This document shows, piece after piece, positions 34,256 through 45,438 of a DNA stretch of 64,000 bases. Origin of the DNA: Sporothrix humicola (Eukaryota; Ascomycota; Sordariomycetes; Ophiostomatales; Ophiostomataceae); contig WNYE01000022.1 of the NCBI GenBank assembly GCA_021396245.1, positions 310,001-374,000 of the forward strand, read 5' to 3'. Position numbers and translations under genes: made by a program. Position 1 is the stretch's first letter. The number at the start of each line of letters is the position of its first letter. Below the pieces are notes generated by a model, which ran no database searches, was not told the DNA's origin, and was given only the letters and a program-made list of their open reading frames with translations.

Positions 34256-36685
34256 CAGGGTCAGGGCTAAGGAACGTGACGAAGAGCGGATATGGCGATG
34301 AGATGACGAAGTAAACGACGTGAAAGAACCCTGGGACCGGCTATCGGGACGTGAAACATGTTATTCCATTGCACTTCAACAGCAACAGTCAAAAGTTCAC
34401 ACAAAAGCGACACCCCAGGGCAAACCAATCGGACATCGGACGATATGCAAGGCACAAGGGAGAAGTCACTAGAACAGCCTGGGTATACTTTTTACTGGGG
34501 GACATGGTTGGCTGCATATTATTATCGTTTGGTTGTACGAGTGTACGAGGCCTGGACTTGGTGTGTGTATTGATTAGTTCTCTTGGGACGGTGGGCTCGG
34601 TGTCTCGGTGGTTGGGGCTCAACGACGTATTTCATCTTGTATATTTGTTTTAATGGGCAATTTGCATTTTCATTTTCATTTTCTACTTTGTACGTTTTCC
34701 GTTTTCCCTTTCTCTACAATGTACGGCCCCGTTCTCGGCCGAATATGTTTGACGGGTTCCTGGTTGCTGGGTCCATGGCTGTTATGATATGTACCTTGGC
34801 CCCTGTGTCAAGTATTGGTTGTCACGGGCCCGGCCGAAATCCGTTCCGTGTCTGGCAGCCGGCTCGAGACCTTTGGCTTGCAACAATCCCCAAACCATGC
34901 CAATGGCATGCCCAGATGACGACAGTATGTGTGTGTCTCGAATTTTGCGGGCTGTGCTAATTTCTGTCTAGAGCTGTGTCTGGAATTCCTTAGAGCTCCG
35001 TTCTCTAGACTTTCTTCTTCCGAATACCAAGGTTAAGAATAGCGCCGTCTTTATCCGAGGCGCACATCTTTCTGGGGCAACCTGCTTCGGCATTCCAAGT
35101 ATATTGGGGGGAGCTCTTGAGGACAAGCTGCTTGAGCTTAGTTTTGGACATTTCGATTTCTATCGTCTCGGGGAATTTCCATCTCCCATTCCTTGTTTAC
35201 TCTCAGATGCCTTGCATTTAATTCCTTTATTTATTATACTTTTCAGGTCTCCTATTCTCGACAGCGTCTTCTTTTCTCTTCTATGCGCCCCCTTTTTGCC
35301 GCTTTTCCCGACCTTTATTACTCTTCTCGCCGTATTGACTGCTCTCATCTGCCTCAAAGGGCAATTTAGCGCATTGGCACAACTACGAAGCCGATGTTAG
35401 TTCGTGTAGGTCAAAAGAACTTAGTACTTAATAGCCCCGTGCATTGTCGTTCCACGCTTTTTTTCCGATCGCAATGTACATCGGCGATCGCTGAGCTCAG
35501 CGTGCAGGAAATAAAAAGAGGAAAAAAAGAGGAAAAAAGAGGAAAAAGGCGGAAGCTGCGCCAGTTCTCCCTGTCTTTCCCAACAAAGTAGAGCTTCTGG
35601 ACTCGCCCGAACTGCATCCCCACCAAACAAAGCAGGCTCCCTCTGCAGGTACATGGTTCTTTGTTGTTGTTTGTGCGGAGTCGAGTGTATCATACATCTG
35701 AAATAGCGGGGTGGATGGGAGGATGGGTGGCCTGAATTGGCCTGTTGTTGGCTATTCCGGTTCAGCTGGTCTTGGGGCCAAAAAGGTGGTGACATCATCA
35801 CGATGATGTGACGAAAGGGCGGGCCCCCTCTTTCCTTCTTTCCTTCTTTCCATCACCCCCTTTGGCACAGCACTTGCCCCTCGAACCCCTCTGCCAAAAG
35901 CTGCATTGATCAGATTGATGCACCCATCGCTCCTACTTTGTGCTTGCAAGGATACACAAAAGAGCAGGAAAGGACGAAGGGGCGCCAATTGGCCCCAGTC
36001 GGCACCCGAAAATGTCGGTTAATGACGAGAATGGCAAGAAGAAAGGAGTAAAAACATAGGGCAAGTGGGAAATTCCTGTTGTGGAAGGCACGGGATCCAA
36101 TGGCACCAGGACCGCCACTACTAAGACAAGGAAAGTACTCGTACGTCGTGGGCAGATGTGTGTACATACTCGTGCTCGTAGCTCCCCCACTGTAAAGAGG
36201 GCAGAGGGAAGGCAGGAATGACGACAATACTTGTGCTCCCTCCTTCCGTCTGCTGTCGCTCATTCCAGATCGGTACTTTCTTTTTGTTCTTATTTCTACT
36301 CACCTTCCATTTCTCACTTCCTTTTCTTCTCCTTTCTTCCCCCTTTTCTTCTCTCCTTTCCCCCCTCAGTCTTTCATCCAGATCCTTTCTCAGCCAACAC
36401 AACCAACCTCACCCCATCAATTCTGTAAGTCATCCAGCGTTGACAGCTCCATTGACCTGTCTGTTACGGGAACCTTCAAGCCCAGGCACTCTTTGGCCGC
36501 CATTTCATTACCCCTCGATTCCCCTGGAGCGGCCGTTGGGTTATGTGTTATGGCATCACCATGGAGGGGTTGTTGTTGCCACCGTCGAGCAGCTGGGAAG
36601 CATTTAAGTAGCATGACCGTCTGTTTCTAACCGTCATCGCAGAATCTCACACACAATACCATCTTCCATCCTCACAACCGACATC
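34256..36685. other. Intergenic region NEM1 / DUF1761-like gene
   Basis: 2.4 kb with no recognised gene. It has an AAAAAGAGG-type tandem run (35513-35552), CTTTC repeats near 35830-35850 and a pyrimidine-rich tract at 36280-36380 leading to the next gene. Confidence 0.5.
35513..35552 (+). repeat. AAAAAGAGG-type minisatellite
   Basis: Four imperfect units of 9-11 bp (A5-7 followed by GAGG, the last GCGG) in non-coding DNA. Confidence 0.7.
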
Positions 36686-37286
36686 ATGTCTCTGCAGTGT
36701 ACGTTAAGCTGCCCTTATTTTGGTCGATATTTTCTCTCGTGAGATCTGTTGCTGACTCTGTTTACAGACCTTCCCTCTGTTAAGCCTTCGGCTATTGCCA
36801 TCGGCACCATCTTCGGCCAGGGCGCCGACTTCGTCCGTACGTATTTCTCACTCCTCTGATGAGCGCTCTACTCTCATAAGCATCCATACTGGGCCAGGGA
36901 CCTTCTAACAACATACAGTGCTCCAGCCCATCTTCGGTGACGCCTTCAAGCGCGCCAAGGAGGCCAACACCGCCGAGGAGTTCGCCAAGTCCAAGCAGGC
37001 CGCCTCTGCCGGCGTCGCCTTGGGCACCTCGTTCATCGGCTCTGGTCTCCGCTCCTACGGTGTCGGTGCTCTGATCAACGCCACCGGCACTCTGTCCTAC
37101 AAGGGCGCCGCCTACCTCGGCACATTGATCTTCTTTGCTACCAGCGGTCCCGGCTATATCAGCCAGGTCCTGACCGAGAAGCGCCCCATCGATCTTGTTG
37201 TCGCTGGCATCGTCACCCGCCTCGTCGAGACTGTCGGCCTCGCGACCCTGCTCACCTGGTGGGGCACGCGGACGAGCCCCATCTAG
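36686..37286 (+). CDS. Small multi-span membrane protein, DUF1761-like
   Basis: Three exons (36686..36698, 36768..36836, 36919..37286) give 149 residues; the first coding exon has only 13 nt (MSLQ plus one base). Four hydrophobic segments are visible: around AIAIGTIFGQGADFVLQPIFG, ASAGVALGTSFIGSGL, GAAYLGTLIFFATSGPGYI and LVVAGIVTRLVETVGLATLLTWW. The spacing, a pre-helix TEKRPIDL motif and the overall size resemble DUF1761 membrane proteins, but I recognise the family only tentatively. Its function is unknown. There is no cleavable signal peptide, so the membrane is not predictable by eye. It converges on NHP2. Confidence 0.75.
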
Positions 37287-37782
37287 ATTGTGGAATGGGA
37301 GGAGCTCATGAACTCGTAAACACGTGAACGGACCGTACGGCGGTGCTGCTGAATGTATACCACCTGCGCACGGCGTTTTGAAACATTTTTCTTTTGTGCT
37401 ATTACATAGTCAATACATAACTGCATCACATATCGCTGAACTGGACCCGTCCTTGTGTGCCATCTGTGTCAATATCAATGTATCAAGTAGATTTTTGTAC
37501 TCCTGCAAAATCGATATTCTTGTAATGATAATAGAACATGAAAAGAGCAATAACCATGCCAATGACGCCATCCAAAGTGAAACAATGACAGAAAATGAAA
37601 GCAAAAACAGAACCAAAAAAACTCGGACGTATTACACAAGCCGGCCCGAATCCAAACAGGCCGATGAACGAAATCAGATGGAGACCGCAGCTTCCACAAA
37701 AGGCTTTCACGAAAAAGCTTCTTGAAAGCTGCCGCCTCCCGCACTCCCCTTTATTTTTCCACCTCTTCTCTCGGCGACCCGC
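37287..37782. other. Convergent intergenic region
   Basis: 3' ends of the DUF1761-like gene and NHP2. A-rich in the middle; no gene seen. Confidence 0.5.
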
Positions 37783-38718
37783 TTAGATGATGCCCTTCAT
37801 CTGCTTGGCGTACTCCTTCTGCGTGGTCTTGACAAAGTCCTGGTATAGCTCAGGGTAGCTGCTGCTGTCCTCGTCGTCCTCGTCGTCGCTGTCGGCCTTG
37901 GCGGCCTTCTTGTCGCCCTTCTTGTTCGCACGGCCCTCGGGCTTGACCATCACCACCGACGTCGGGCGCTTCGTCCGCGCAGCCTGGCCCAGCTCGCCAC
38001 GCGACGCAACAAAGACGTAGGGGACGTTGACGTCCTCGCAGGCCAGCGGCAGGTGCATGATGACCTCGGCCGGGTTGACGTCGCCGGCAATGACGACAAC
38101 ACCGGGGGCATCGGCGGCAGTGGTCGACGGGTTCTTGGCGGGGGCCTTGCGGAGGGCCTTGTTGACCTCCTTGACACCACGGAGAAGAGCCTGCTGCTTG
38201 GCGGCTGTAAATGGGGTTAGTAAATATCGTTCAAAGGGTGCCTTCTTCGGCCTTTCTCCCCATTCCTCCCCTTTCCAATCTTCTATCCTCGGGCATCGAC
38301 GGAACTCACCAGTCTTGATGATCTTGAAGACCTTCTTCTGGTACTTGTCGGCGGCCAGGGGCAGAGCAAACTCGACCAGAGCGCCGCGCACAATCGGCTT
38401 GGCAACGGCCTTCTTCTTGGACGCAGCCGGAGCCGCAGCCGGAGTCTCGTCGGCCATGTCGCTGTCGGACGCGCCCTCGCCTGCCGCCTCTTCAGCAGCA
38501 GCCGATGCCGCGGCCGAAGCCTGCAGGTGTGCGTCGAGAGCCTGGGCCAGCTTCTCCTTCTTCTGCTTCTTCTCCTTCTTGTCGCTCTTGTCCTTGCTCT
38601 TGTGGACGCCGTCTGTCTCTGAGCGGCGCTTCTCCTTCTTGTCCTTCTTGTCCTTCTTCTCCTTCTTCTCCTTCTTGTCGACCTTGTCGGTCACTGTGAT
38701 GTCTTTGCTGGCGCCCAT
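37783..38718 (-). CDS. NHP2: H/ACA ribonucleoprotein subunit Nhp2
   Basis: Two exons (38718..38310 and 38204..37783) give 276 residues; the 105-nt intron is a multiple of three and stop-free, so it can be missed as coding sequence. The N-terminus is a Lys/Glu/Asp block (KKEKKEKKDKKDKKEK) plus an Ala-rich stretch. Residues about 115-245 are an L7Ae/Nhp2 RNA-binding domain with GVKEVNKALRK, GVVVIAGDVNPAEVIMHLP and VPYVFVASRGELG. A short acidic insert and a conserved C-terminal helix follow. Nhp2 is a core protein of H/ACA snoRNPs that guide pseudouridylation of rRNA and support telomerase RNA, in the nucleolus. The Lys-rich extension makes it longer than yeast Nhp2 (156). Snu13 and Rpl8 are other L7Ae proteins, but the motifs fit Nhp2 best. 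Confidence 0.88.
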   Translation of the reverse strand: MGASKDITVTDKVDKKEKKEKKDKKDKKEKRRSETDGVHKSKDKSDKKEKKQKKEKLAQALDAHLQASAAASAAAEEAAGEGASDSDMADETPAAAPAASKKKAVAKPIVRGALVEFALPLAADKYQKKVFKIIKTGEFRRCPRIEDWKGEEWGERPKKAPFERYLLTPFTAAKQQALLRGVKEVNKALRKAPAKNPSTTAADAPGVVVIAGDVNPAEVIMHLPLACEDVNVPYVFVASRGELGQAARTKRPTSVVMVKPEGRANKKGDKKAAKADSDDEDDEDSSSYPELYQDFVKTTQKEYAKQMKGII

Positions 38719-40128
38719 TGTGTCGAGATTGGGGGCTGGTCGTGCGGTTTTCTGTTCTGTTTTGAGGAAGGGAAAGGGGAAAAAGGAGTCGTGAATTGCA
38801 GTGATTGATTTAAAGGAAGAATCAATCAGGTCGGCAATGCGAGATAAGTCGTAAAGGATAGAGAAAAACAGACCGACGGATATTCAAGAAAAGATGCGGA
38901 GTGGTAAGGGGAGAAAGCTGCCGAGACCCAGACTTTTTTTGCCTGCCTTTTCGCTTCTTCCGTTCTGCAGCCCATGGAAAGAAAAAAAAGTTTAGATCAA
39001 AAAATTTGGGCTACCAGCACTAACAGGCCATGGGGCTCTGTGATTGGCCCGCCAGTCTTATCTATATTATCACGTGCGATAACAACTTATCGTTGCAAAA
39101 CTAGCCACACGTGACCATGCTTACTCAGTCACTCTTTTAAAACCACTCTTCCTCCTTTCCTCTACGAACAAGTCACCATTCTGGCTTGCCTTTTCCACAT
39201 CACATCTCACATCGCGTCACGTCGACTTGCATCAGTGCCCTTGTTTGCTTCATATATTTTATGATTTTTTTGCTATTTTGGGTATCAATACTGGGCAGAT
39301 AGGCCTGAGCCCAGAGCTGCCAAAAAGAGCTGTCACGCTCTTGTCACACCCATTCGCAACAACCATTCGCTCTCGACTTTTCGTTGAACTTTTCGAGCAT
39401 CTCGAGCATCCATCCTCTGGAGCAACGACGACCCGTTTCTGAGCATCGCCGCCCGTCCTCGACAAACAAAATGTGCACCCCGCCCTCCTCGTCGGAAATC
39501 TATCCTCTAAAAATGACCTGGTGTATCGCAAAGCAAAGTGACCAGTCGGATCCGAGAACGCAAGCGCAAACGGACGGACTAGATAAAGCCAAAACGGAAA
39601 AAGGGAAACGAGAGACGGCGAAAACAAAAAAAAATGAAAAAAAGAGGAAAAGAGCAAGGCAGAAAGCAGAACGCAGAAAAAGAAAAAGCAAAGCCTCCTT
39701 TATCCATCCAGTGAGACCCCGTTGCCCACATTCATTCTATTGCTTGCGCCCTTGGACGCCATTTTATCGTTCCTTTTTTTCCTTCCATCATTTTTGAGTT
39801 GAAGGTAGGTAGGGGTAGAGAAAAAGGTAAAGGTAAAAAAAAAGAGAAAAAAAAAAAAGGTAAATCAACGCGACAAAAGACAAACCATTCCAAACTCCGG
39901 GGTTATGCATGGGACAGACAAACAGCATGCCGTGGAACAACTGGTGTCTTGACACCAGTGGCCCCAGGCAGTGGCTGCTGAAAAAATAAGAGAAAAATTA
40001 ACAGAGTGGTGTTACAGCGACTGAGGATGGCAAGTTAGTCTTGCGCTGAGTAATGAAACACAGCACAAAAATAACGCCAGCAACAGCCGGTGGAAGAGGT
40101 GGTGGAAACGGGGGCGAGACGGGCGCAA
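38719..40128. other. Intergenic region NHP2 promoter / TBP 3' end
   Basis: 1.4 kb. CACGTG occurs twice (39071-39076, 39108-39113) 350-395 bp upstream of NHP2. A purine-rich stretch covers 39600-39870, and a 9-bp near-perfect palindrome is at 39940-39959. No gene recognised. Confidence 0.5.
39940..39959. repeat. Near-perfect palindrome downstream of TBP
   Basis: ACTGGTGTC and its exact reverse complement GACACCAGT are separated by TT, 170 bp beyond the TBP stop codon. This could be a cruciform or a dimeric protein site. Confidence 0.6.
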
Positions 40129-41188
40129 TTAGACCTTGCGGAAATCCTGCAACACGGGATAGATCATCTCGAATGCAGTGTAGATTTCCTCGCGAACCTT
40201 TGCACCAGTGAGGACGATCTTGCCACTGACGAAGATAAGCAGCACGATCTTGGGCTTGATCATGCGGTAGATCAGACCCGGGAACAGCTCCGGCTCGTAG
40301 GAGCTGAAGTTGTGATGGCGCGAGGCCAGACCCTCCAGGCGGATGGGGAACTTGATGTCGCATGAGCCGACAATGTTCTGGATCTTGAAGTCCGTGAACT
40401 TGGCATTGAAGCCCAGCTTCTGGATAATACGCGCATACTTGCGGCTGGCAAGCTTGGAGTCATCCTCCGACTTGGCACCAGTGACGACCATCTTGCCCGA
40501 GGCAAAGATCAGGGCAGTCGTCTTGGGATCGCGGATACGCATGATGACGGCAGCGAAACGTTTCTGCAGAGAAGCAAGAAAGAACTGTTAGCCAAACACT
40601 GTTCCAACAAACAAGCCAAATCAAACCAATACCAGAGGAGGATAGGATATGATTCGGGCCGCGGGTAGGAGAGTGCTCGGGCGGAAGAATATATACGAAC
40701 CGGGTTGTACTCGGCGTTGCGGGCATGCAGCGCGATCGTCTTGAGATCCAGACGACAGTCGAGATTGACAGTCGCAACGATGTTCCTTTATTACAGAAAA
40801 AATGATGAACAAGTGTTCCTTACGAGACAAAAAGACAGAATATCACATGCAGAACAAGGGACAGGGCAAGCACTCACTGCAACGTCGGCACGATGCCGCT
40901 CACTCCAACCGCCTGAGCCGCCGCAGCAGCCGCTGGTCCCGTGGCCGTTCCAGGCGCTGGGGTAGCAGAGCCAGCCTTCGCGGTGCCGTTGGGCACGCTG
41001 CCGTCTTTTTCAGACGGGGGTGTCTGCATGGTCTCGGTTCCTCCCGGAAACGAGAGCGACGAGGGGGCTGTGAAAGCCCGTGCTTGGGCGGCGGTCGACG
41101 GGTGAGAGTTGAGCGAGTCCATCGAAGACTGCGAGTACAGGCCCGGCGCGGGCGCTGCGTTGTTCACGACAGTAACGGAAGACGACAT
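40129..41188 (-). CDS. SPT15: TATA-box-binding protein (TBP, TFIID subunit)
   Basis: Three exons (41188..40878, 40785..40701, 40563..40129) give 276 residues. Residues 1 to about 97 are a Ser/Ala/Pro-rich variable N-terminus with an Ala run. From SGIVPTLQNIVATVNL onward the ~180-residue saddle core is essentially canonical: two direct repeats with IMRIRDPKTTALIFASGKMVVTGAKSE in the first and MIKPKIVLLIFVSGKIVLTGAK in the second, ending DFRKV. TBP bends promoter DNA and nucleates assembly for RNA polymerases I, II and III. Intron phases are clean, and the second donor (GTTCGT) is slightly unusual. The leader upstream is long and purine-rich on the plus strand. Confidence 0.97.
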
Positions 41189-42715
41189 TGCTGCGGTTTG
41201 CAGACGAGAGGACAGAAGAGTATAGAAGTAGAGGAGTAGGTAGGAAAAGAGGGGAGGAGCGACGACAACAGGGCGAGGGTAGCCTAGTTGGGGGCTTCAA
41301 CACATGTCAGTCTTGACACTCTTTGCTCAGTTATCCATCAAATGACAATGAGGACCAGTCCACACACTTACAACAGCCGGCGACGTGGTCGAAGGCTGAT
41401 GACGGGTGTGCGATTTCTGTGCAACAGAGGCGGAATGAAGATTGAAACCAGAGAGGCCGAGTTCGTCGATCTGCGGGTGAGGCGATGACGGACGAAGCGA
41501 GAGATCCGAGGGCGAAAGTGAATTCTCCTCGAGATGACGGTGAGATGATGATGATCAGAGATGGGTCGGACGCTGTCGGTTTGAAGCGATGCGATGCGAC
41601 GCAGGAGTCTTTGTTTTTTTTGGAGGGAATAAATTAAGAAGAAAAAAAAAGCAGGAAATCAGACGCTGAACAGAGACGAAGAATGCGGAAATTGAAGAAA
41701 ATTAATCTCGATCGCAATAATTAAATAGCGAGAGGTTATCAAAAGTGAAGGAAAGGCAAAGAAAATGGTTTCCTTGACGGGGGGAAAAGAGGGGTGTTGA
41801 GAAACGTAGCCTTTTTTGCGACAGTGTTTTGGGTGGGAGCCGCAAAAAAATCCGTGGCTGAAATTTGGCAGAGGGGGCAGTCAATTCACGCGCGAAGGAA
41901 AAGAAAAACGAGGGAGGGACATGCTGTCCTTTATATACTTCCGAAGGAAACGCACGGGCCACACGAAAAGAGTGGGTCTCTTCATGCGCTAGTTGAAATT
42001 TCTGCGAATCAGGGATTGTTTCGCAATCGCCTCGGCGCTTCTGGGGGGGCGTGTGGGTGTGACGGTGGCGGAAATTCGCAAAAAGGGGCCAAGTCACGTG
42101 CAGGAGGCAACTTGACCTTCCTGGGAGCCGTGTTGCCTAGTAAATTTCGGCCGCCTAGTGGCAAGTCTAGGGGGCAATGACGGCTCGATTGGCTGTCGAC
42201 TGCGCAGAAGGTGCGATGGGGCGCTGTGTAAATAGATGAAGTTAATGAGGAGTGAGTTGAGTCGCTATTTCATCCTCTATTTACTTTGCAAGTTGAATAA
42301 AAATAGAGATGAAATGCATGTGTTGAGAACGAGAGGGGATGCGGCCAGAACGCATTGTGGTCGGGGTGCACATCAAGCGCAGATCTGCGCACGATATCGA
42401 GTGGTGTGTTCTATTGAGAACAAAAAAAGGTGAATACATCAATGAAGGCAAATAAAGCAATGCTTAGGCACACACGGCAATAAATGAATAGAAGAATGGA
42501 CCAAAAAGCGACATAAAAGAAAAGTGTATGTATGTGTGTAGTGTCTATCTGTCATCCTCGGTCGAGGCCTAGACGGTATTGGTACATTTTATAGCCAACA
42601 AATGCCAGCCGTCCGCAACGCATGCTTCCCATTTGTCTAGATGCCGATGTGCCATCCAGCTCACCGTATAAATCTTGTGGTCTTGTGGTTATTTTTGTTT
42701 CTCGTCCGCCAATCC
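41189..42715. other. TBP upstream region and QCR8 3' flank
   Basis: 1.5 kb, no gene recognised. CACGTG at 42095-42100. A-rich at 41600-41660. Confidence 0.5.
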
Positions 42716-43689
42716 TTACTCCTCCTCGTCGCCCGATGGCCGGCCGTGCTTGGAGTTCAGGAAGTGGTTGCTGTAAGATGTTAGTATTGGTGATGCAATG
42801 TGACACTCCTGGGACATATCTGATATAACAGAACGATGGTCTTCACATACCGCTCGGTGGCCCACTGCATGACGTAGTAGCCGGTGATAAAGGCAGGAGC
42901 CCAGTACAGGACTTGCCGGGAAAACCGCCGCCAGGTGTTGAAGACGGCGTCGTGGCCGGCACCGGCGAAGGGGTTCTGGCGGTTGGGGGCAATGCCGAAC
43001 GAGACGATACCGCGCTGCTTCTGGGTAGCAGGGCCTGTGTTTGTTAGCATCTGTTCGGATATATCGTTGACCGTCCATCGTCGCATCCTTTGCCATATTG
43101 TCCTTCGTATTGTCGTCCATTATTTGTTGTTCATCGTTTGTTCTTTTGTTTCGTCGTCGATTGGCGGGTCGTCCATTTGGGTCGTCCATCCATTTTTTGT
43201 TCATCCTTTGTCGTCCTTCGTTCATCAAAGCTCGTCGTCTATCGCGTCATCCACTTGGCATGCGATATATCTCCAGCCATCGGCAGTTTCCGTGGCTGCA
43301 TGAAAGTACCGACCAGCCTTCCGTGATGCCCTCCCCTAATTCTCTCCATCCTTCCACCCAAGCACAGGCTCAGCTCATGCAGCTGGCCATATTGTCCTCC
43401 AGTTGACTTACCCATGTTACCCCAGTTGCCAATGTAGCTGGATGGGAAACGCGTTAGCTACCAATTCAACACCAAAACCATCGCCTGACGTCCCAATTGA
43501 GCGCCAGGAGTCGTCGCATGCCGTTCCATTACAGCCGCAGCCGTGCCTCGGCCATAGGACCAAAAGACCGCACGGCTGCGGCGCAACGGAACCGGATCAA
43601 TCGCGTGGGAGAGGGGAGCCGTACTGGCCGTATTTGCCGAGCGGGGTGTCACCGCCGCCGCCGCTGCGGAGCATCTGAGTGGGACGCAT
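42716..43689 (-). CDS. QCR8: Cytochrome bc1 complex subunit 8
   Basis: Four coding exons (43689..43625, 43437..43412, 43034..42851, 42770..42716) give 109 residues, the family size. The N-terminus MRPTQMLRSGGGGDTPLG leads into GKYGHYIGNWGNMG, which is assembled from three exons; exon 2 is a 26-nt micro-exon. The remainder has KQRGIVSF, NTWRRFSRQVLYWAPAFITGYYVMQW (single membrane span) and ends NHFLNSKHGRP plus acidic residues. Qcr8 is an inner-membrane subunit of complex III that contacts Qcr7 and cytochrome b. Intron 2 (43035-43411, 377 nt) is the longest in the window and is full of TCGTCC/TTCATC-like repeats. It is divergent from prohibitin-1. Confidence 0.93.
43090..43250. repeat. Degenerate TCGTCC / TTTGTTCATC repeat in QCR8 intron 2
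   Basis: Imperfect short repeats built from GTCGTCC, TTTGTTCATC and GTCGTCGATT-like units lie inside the long intron. There is no open frame across the splice sites. Confidence 0.6.
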
Positions 43690-44228
43690 TGTGATCGATT
43701 AGGTTCGGGGAGTGGAGAGAGGGTGGTGGTGGTGATCGTGGTGATCGGGATGTCGTGGGATGTCGTGAGAATGGACAGTCAGTCGATGCTACCAGCTTAT
43801 GAGAAAACAGGCGAGAGAATTTCTGGGTGCCGAATGGGAGTTGTCGGAATGGTCAATTGGCCGCGGGTCGAAGCAAAATGGCAGCGCCTTGCCTTTTTGG
43901 GACCAGCCTTAGTAATCCGGACTACGTAGATAATCCGAACCGCTTGACAGAGAAGAATGGCAGAATGGCAAGAGCACCCCACTCTGTTCAGCAAAGGCGG
44001 GAGGGAAGGACCAGCTTTGCTTTGCTCAGCACCAGGCAGGCAAGAGGCAGCGTCAAACCACCACTGACAGTGCAAAAAAGCTAGCAACCACGACCCAGGT
44101 TCCAGCTTACCCCAGCCCAAAAACGAAGCCGCAAAAAAAAGCAGACGACATCGCCATCTCGGATCCGTCGGTCTTGCAGCATTTTCCACCTCCTTCAACA
44201 CTACAACACCCCTCCACCACAATTCACA
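43690..44228. promoter_or_regulatory. Divergent promoter QCR8 / PHB1
   Basis: 539 bp separate the start codons of two mitochondrial genes. CCAAT on the QCR8 strand (ATTGG at 43856-43860) lies 167 bp upstream of QCR8. The CCAAT-binding complex commonly drives respiratory genes, so shared control is plausible. Confidence 0.5.
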
Positions 44229-45056
44229 ATGGCACAAGCACTCGGCCTCATCTACAAGATGGCCATCCCGGCCGTCGCCGGCGTTGCCGTGCTGCAGTCG
44301 TCCATTTACGACGTGCGGGGCGGTTCGCGCGCCGTTATTTTCGATCGTTTGACCGGTGTCAAGGACCAGGTTGTCAGCGAGGGCACACACTTCTTGGTGC
44401 CGTGGCTGCAGCGCAGCATCATCTTCGACGTGCGCACCAAGCCCCGCAACATTGCCACGACCACCGGCAGCAAGGACATGCAGATGGTCAGCCTGACTCT
44501 ACGAGTGCTGCATCGACCCGAGGTGCAGGCCCTGCCCAAGATCTACCAGAACCTCGGCCACGACTACGACGAGCGTGTGCTGCCGTCGATTGGCAACGAG
44601 GTGCTCAAGTCGATTGTCGCCCAGTTTGACGCCGCCGAGCTGATTACGCAGCGCGAGGCTGTCTCGCAGAGAATCCGCGCCGATTTGACAAAGCGCGCCC
44701 ACGAGTTCAACATTGCCCTCGAGGACGTCTCCATCACGCACATGACCTTTGGTAAGGAGTTCACCAAGGCCGTCGAGCAGAAGCAGATCGCACAGCAGGA
44801 CGCCGAGCGGGCACGGTTCATTGTCGAGCGTGCCGAGCAGGAGCGTCAGGCCAACGTTATTCGCGCCGAGGGTGAGGCCGAGAGTGCCGACACCATCAGC
44901 CGGGCCATTTCCAAGTCGGGCGACGGTCTGATCCAGATCCGTAAGATCGAGGCCAGCCGTGAGATTGCGCAGACGCTGGCAGGCAACCCCAACGTTGCTT
45001 ACATTCCCGGCGGCAAGCAGGGCACCAACATTTTGCTGAACGCCGGCCGGGCATAA
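44229..45056 (+). CDS. PHB1: Prohibitin-1
   Basis: An intronless gene of 275 residues, the normal size. A hydrophobic N-terminal segment (about 10-27) anchors it in the inner mitochondrial membrane. The PHB/SPFH domain follows with YDVRGGSRAVIFDRLTGV, SEGTHFLVPWLQ, TTTGSKDMQMVSLTLRVL and YDERVLPSIGNEVLKSIVAQFDA. A coiled coil (about 175-220, rich in EQKQIAQQDAERARFIVE-type heptads) comes before a C-terminus with NPNVAYIPGG. Prohibitins 1 and 2 form large rings that support m-AAA protease function, cristae and cytochrome oxidase assembly. The DKMQ/TTGSKD version and short N-terminus point to PHB1 rather than PHB2. Confidence 0.97.
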   Translation: MAQALGLIYKMAIPAVAGVAVLQSSIYDVRGGSRAVIFDRLTGVKDQVVSEGTHFLVPWLQRSIIFDVRTKPRNIATTTGSKDMQMVSLTLRVLHRPEVQALPKIYQNLGHDYDERVLPSIGNEVLKSIVAQFDAAELITQREAVSQRIRADLTKRAHEFNIALEDVSITHMTFGKEFTKAVEQKQIAQQDAERARFIVERAEQERQANVIRAEGEAESADTISRAISKSGDGLIQIRKIEASREIAQTLAGNPNVAYIPGGKQGTNILLNAGRA

Positions 45057-45438
45057 GCAGATGGATGTGGATTTGTACAAAGCAAAGAAAATAATATAAA
45101 CGAAAAAGAAAGAGAAAGGACATAATCTCGAAAAAGAGAGCATTGGGGAGGGTGGTCTGAGGACTGGGAACATCACTATTTACTGGCGTCATTTTGCTTT
45201 ATGTTTGGCTGTTTACATCATGTACCACTACACCACTTCTTCAATCACAACTACGACTATTTACATCATTATTTGACACAATTAAAGTAAACAGACACAG
45301 TGTGTCAGTCTAGAATGCAATGTTGATTTGCCGGGTCTATGTAATAAAAAATCATACGCTATGCTTGTAGTATCAAAAAGGGGGCATCATAAACATGCAG
45401 TAGCAAAGTACTATGTTTTTGGGCAATAAGTTTTCCAC
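45057..45438. other. Convergent intergenic region
   Basis: 3' ends of PHB1 and REX3. AT-rich; no other feature seen. Confidence 0.5.

Noticed and set aside
38027..38794. 255-codon Ser/Ala-rich frame antisense to NHP2
   Set aside because: Produced by the Lys-rich codons and Ala tracts of NHP2 on the other strand.
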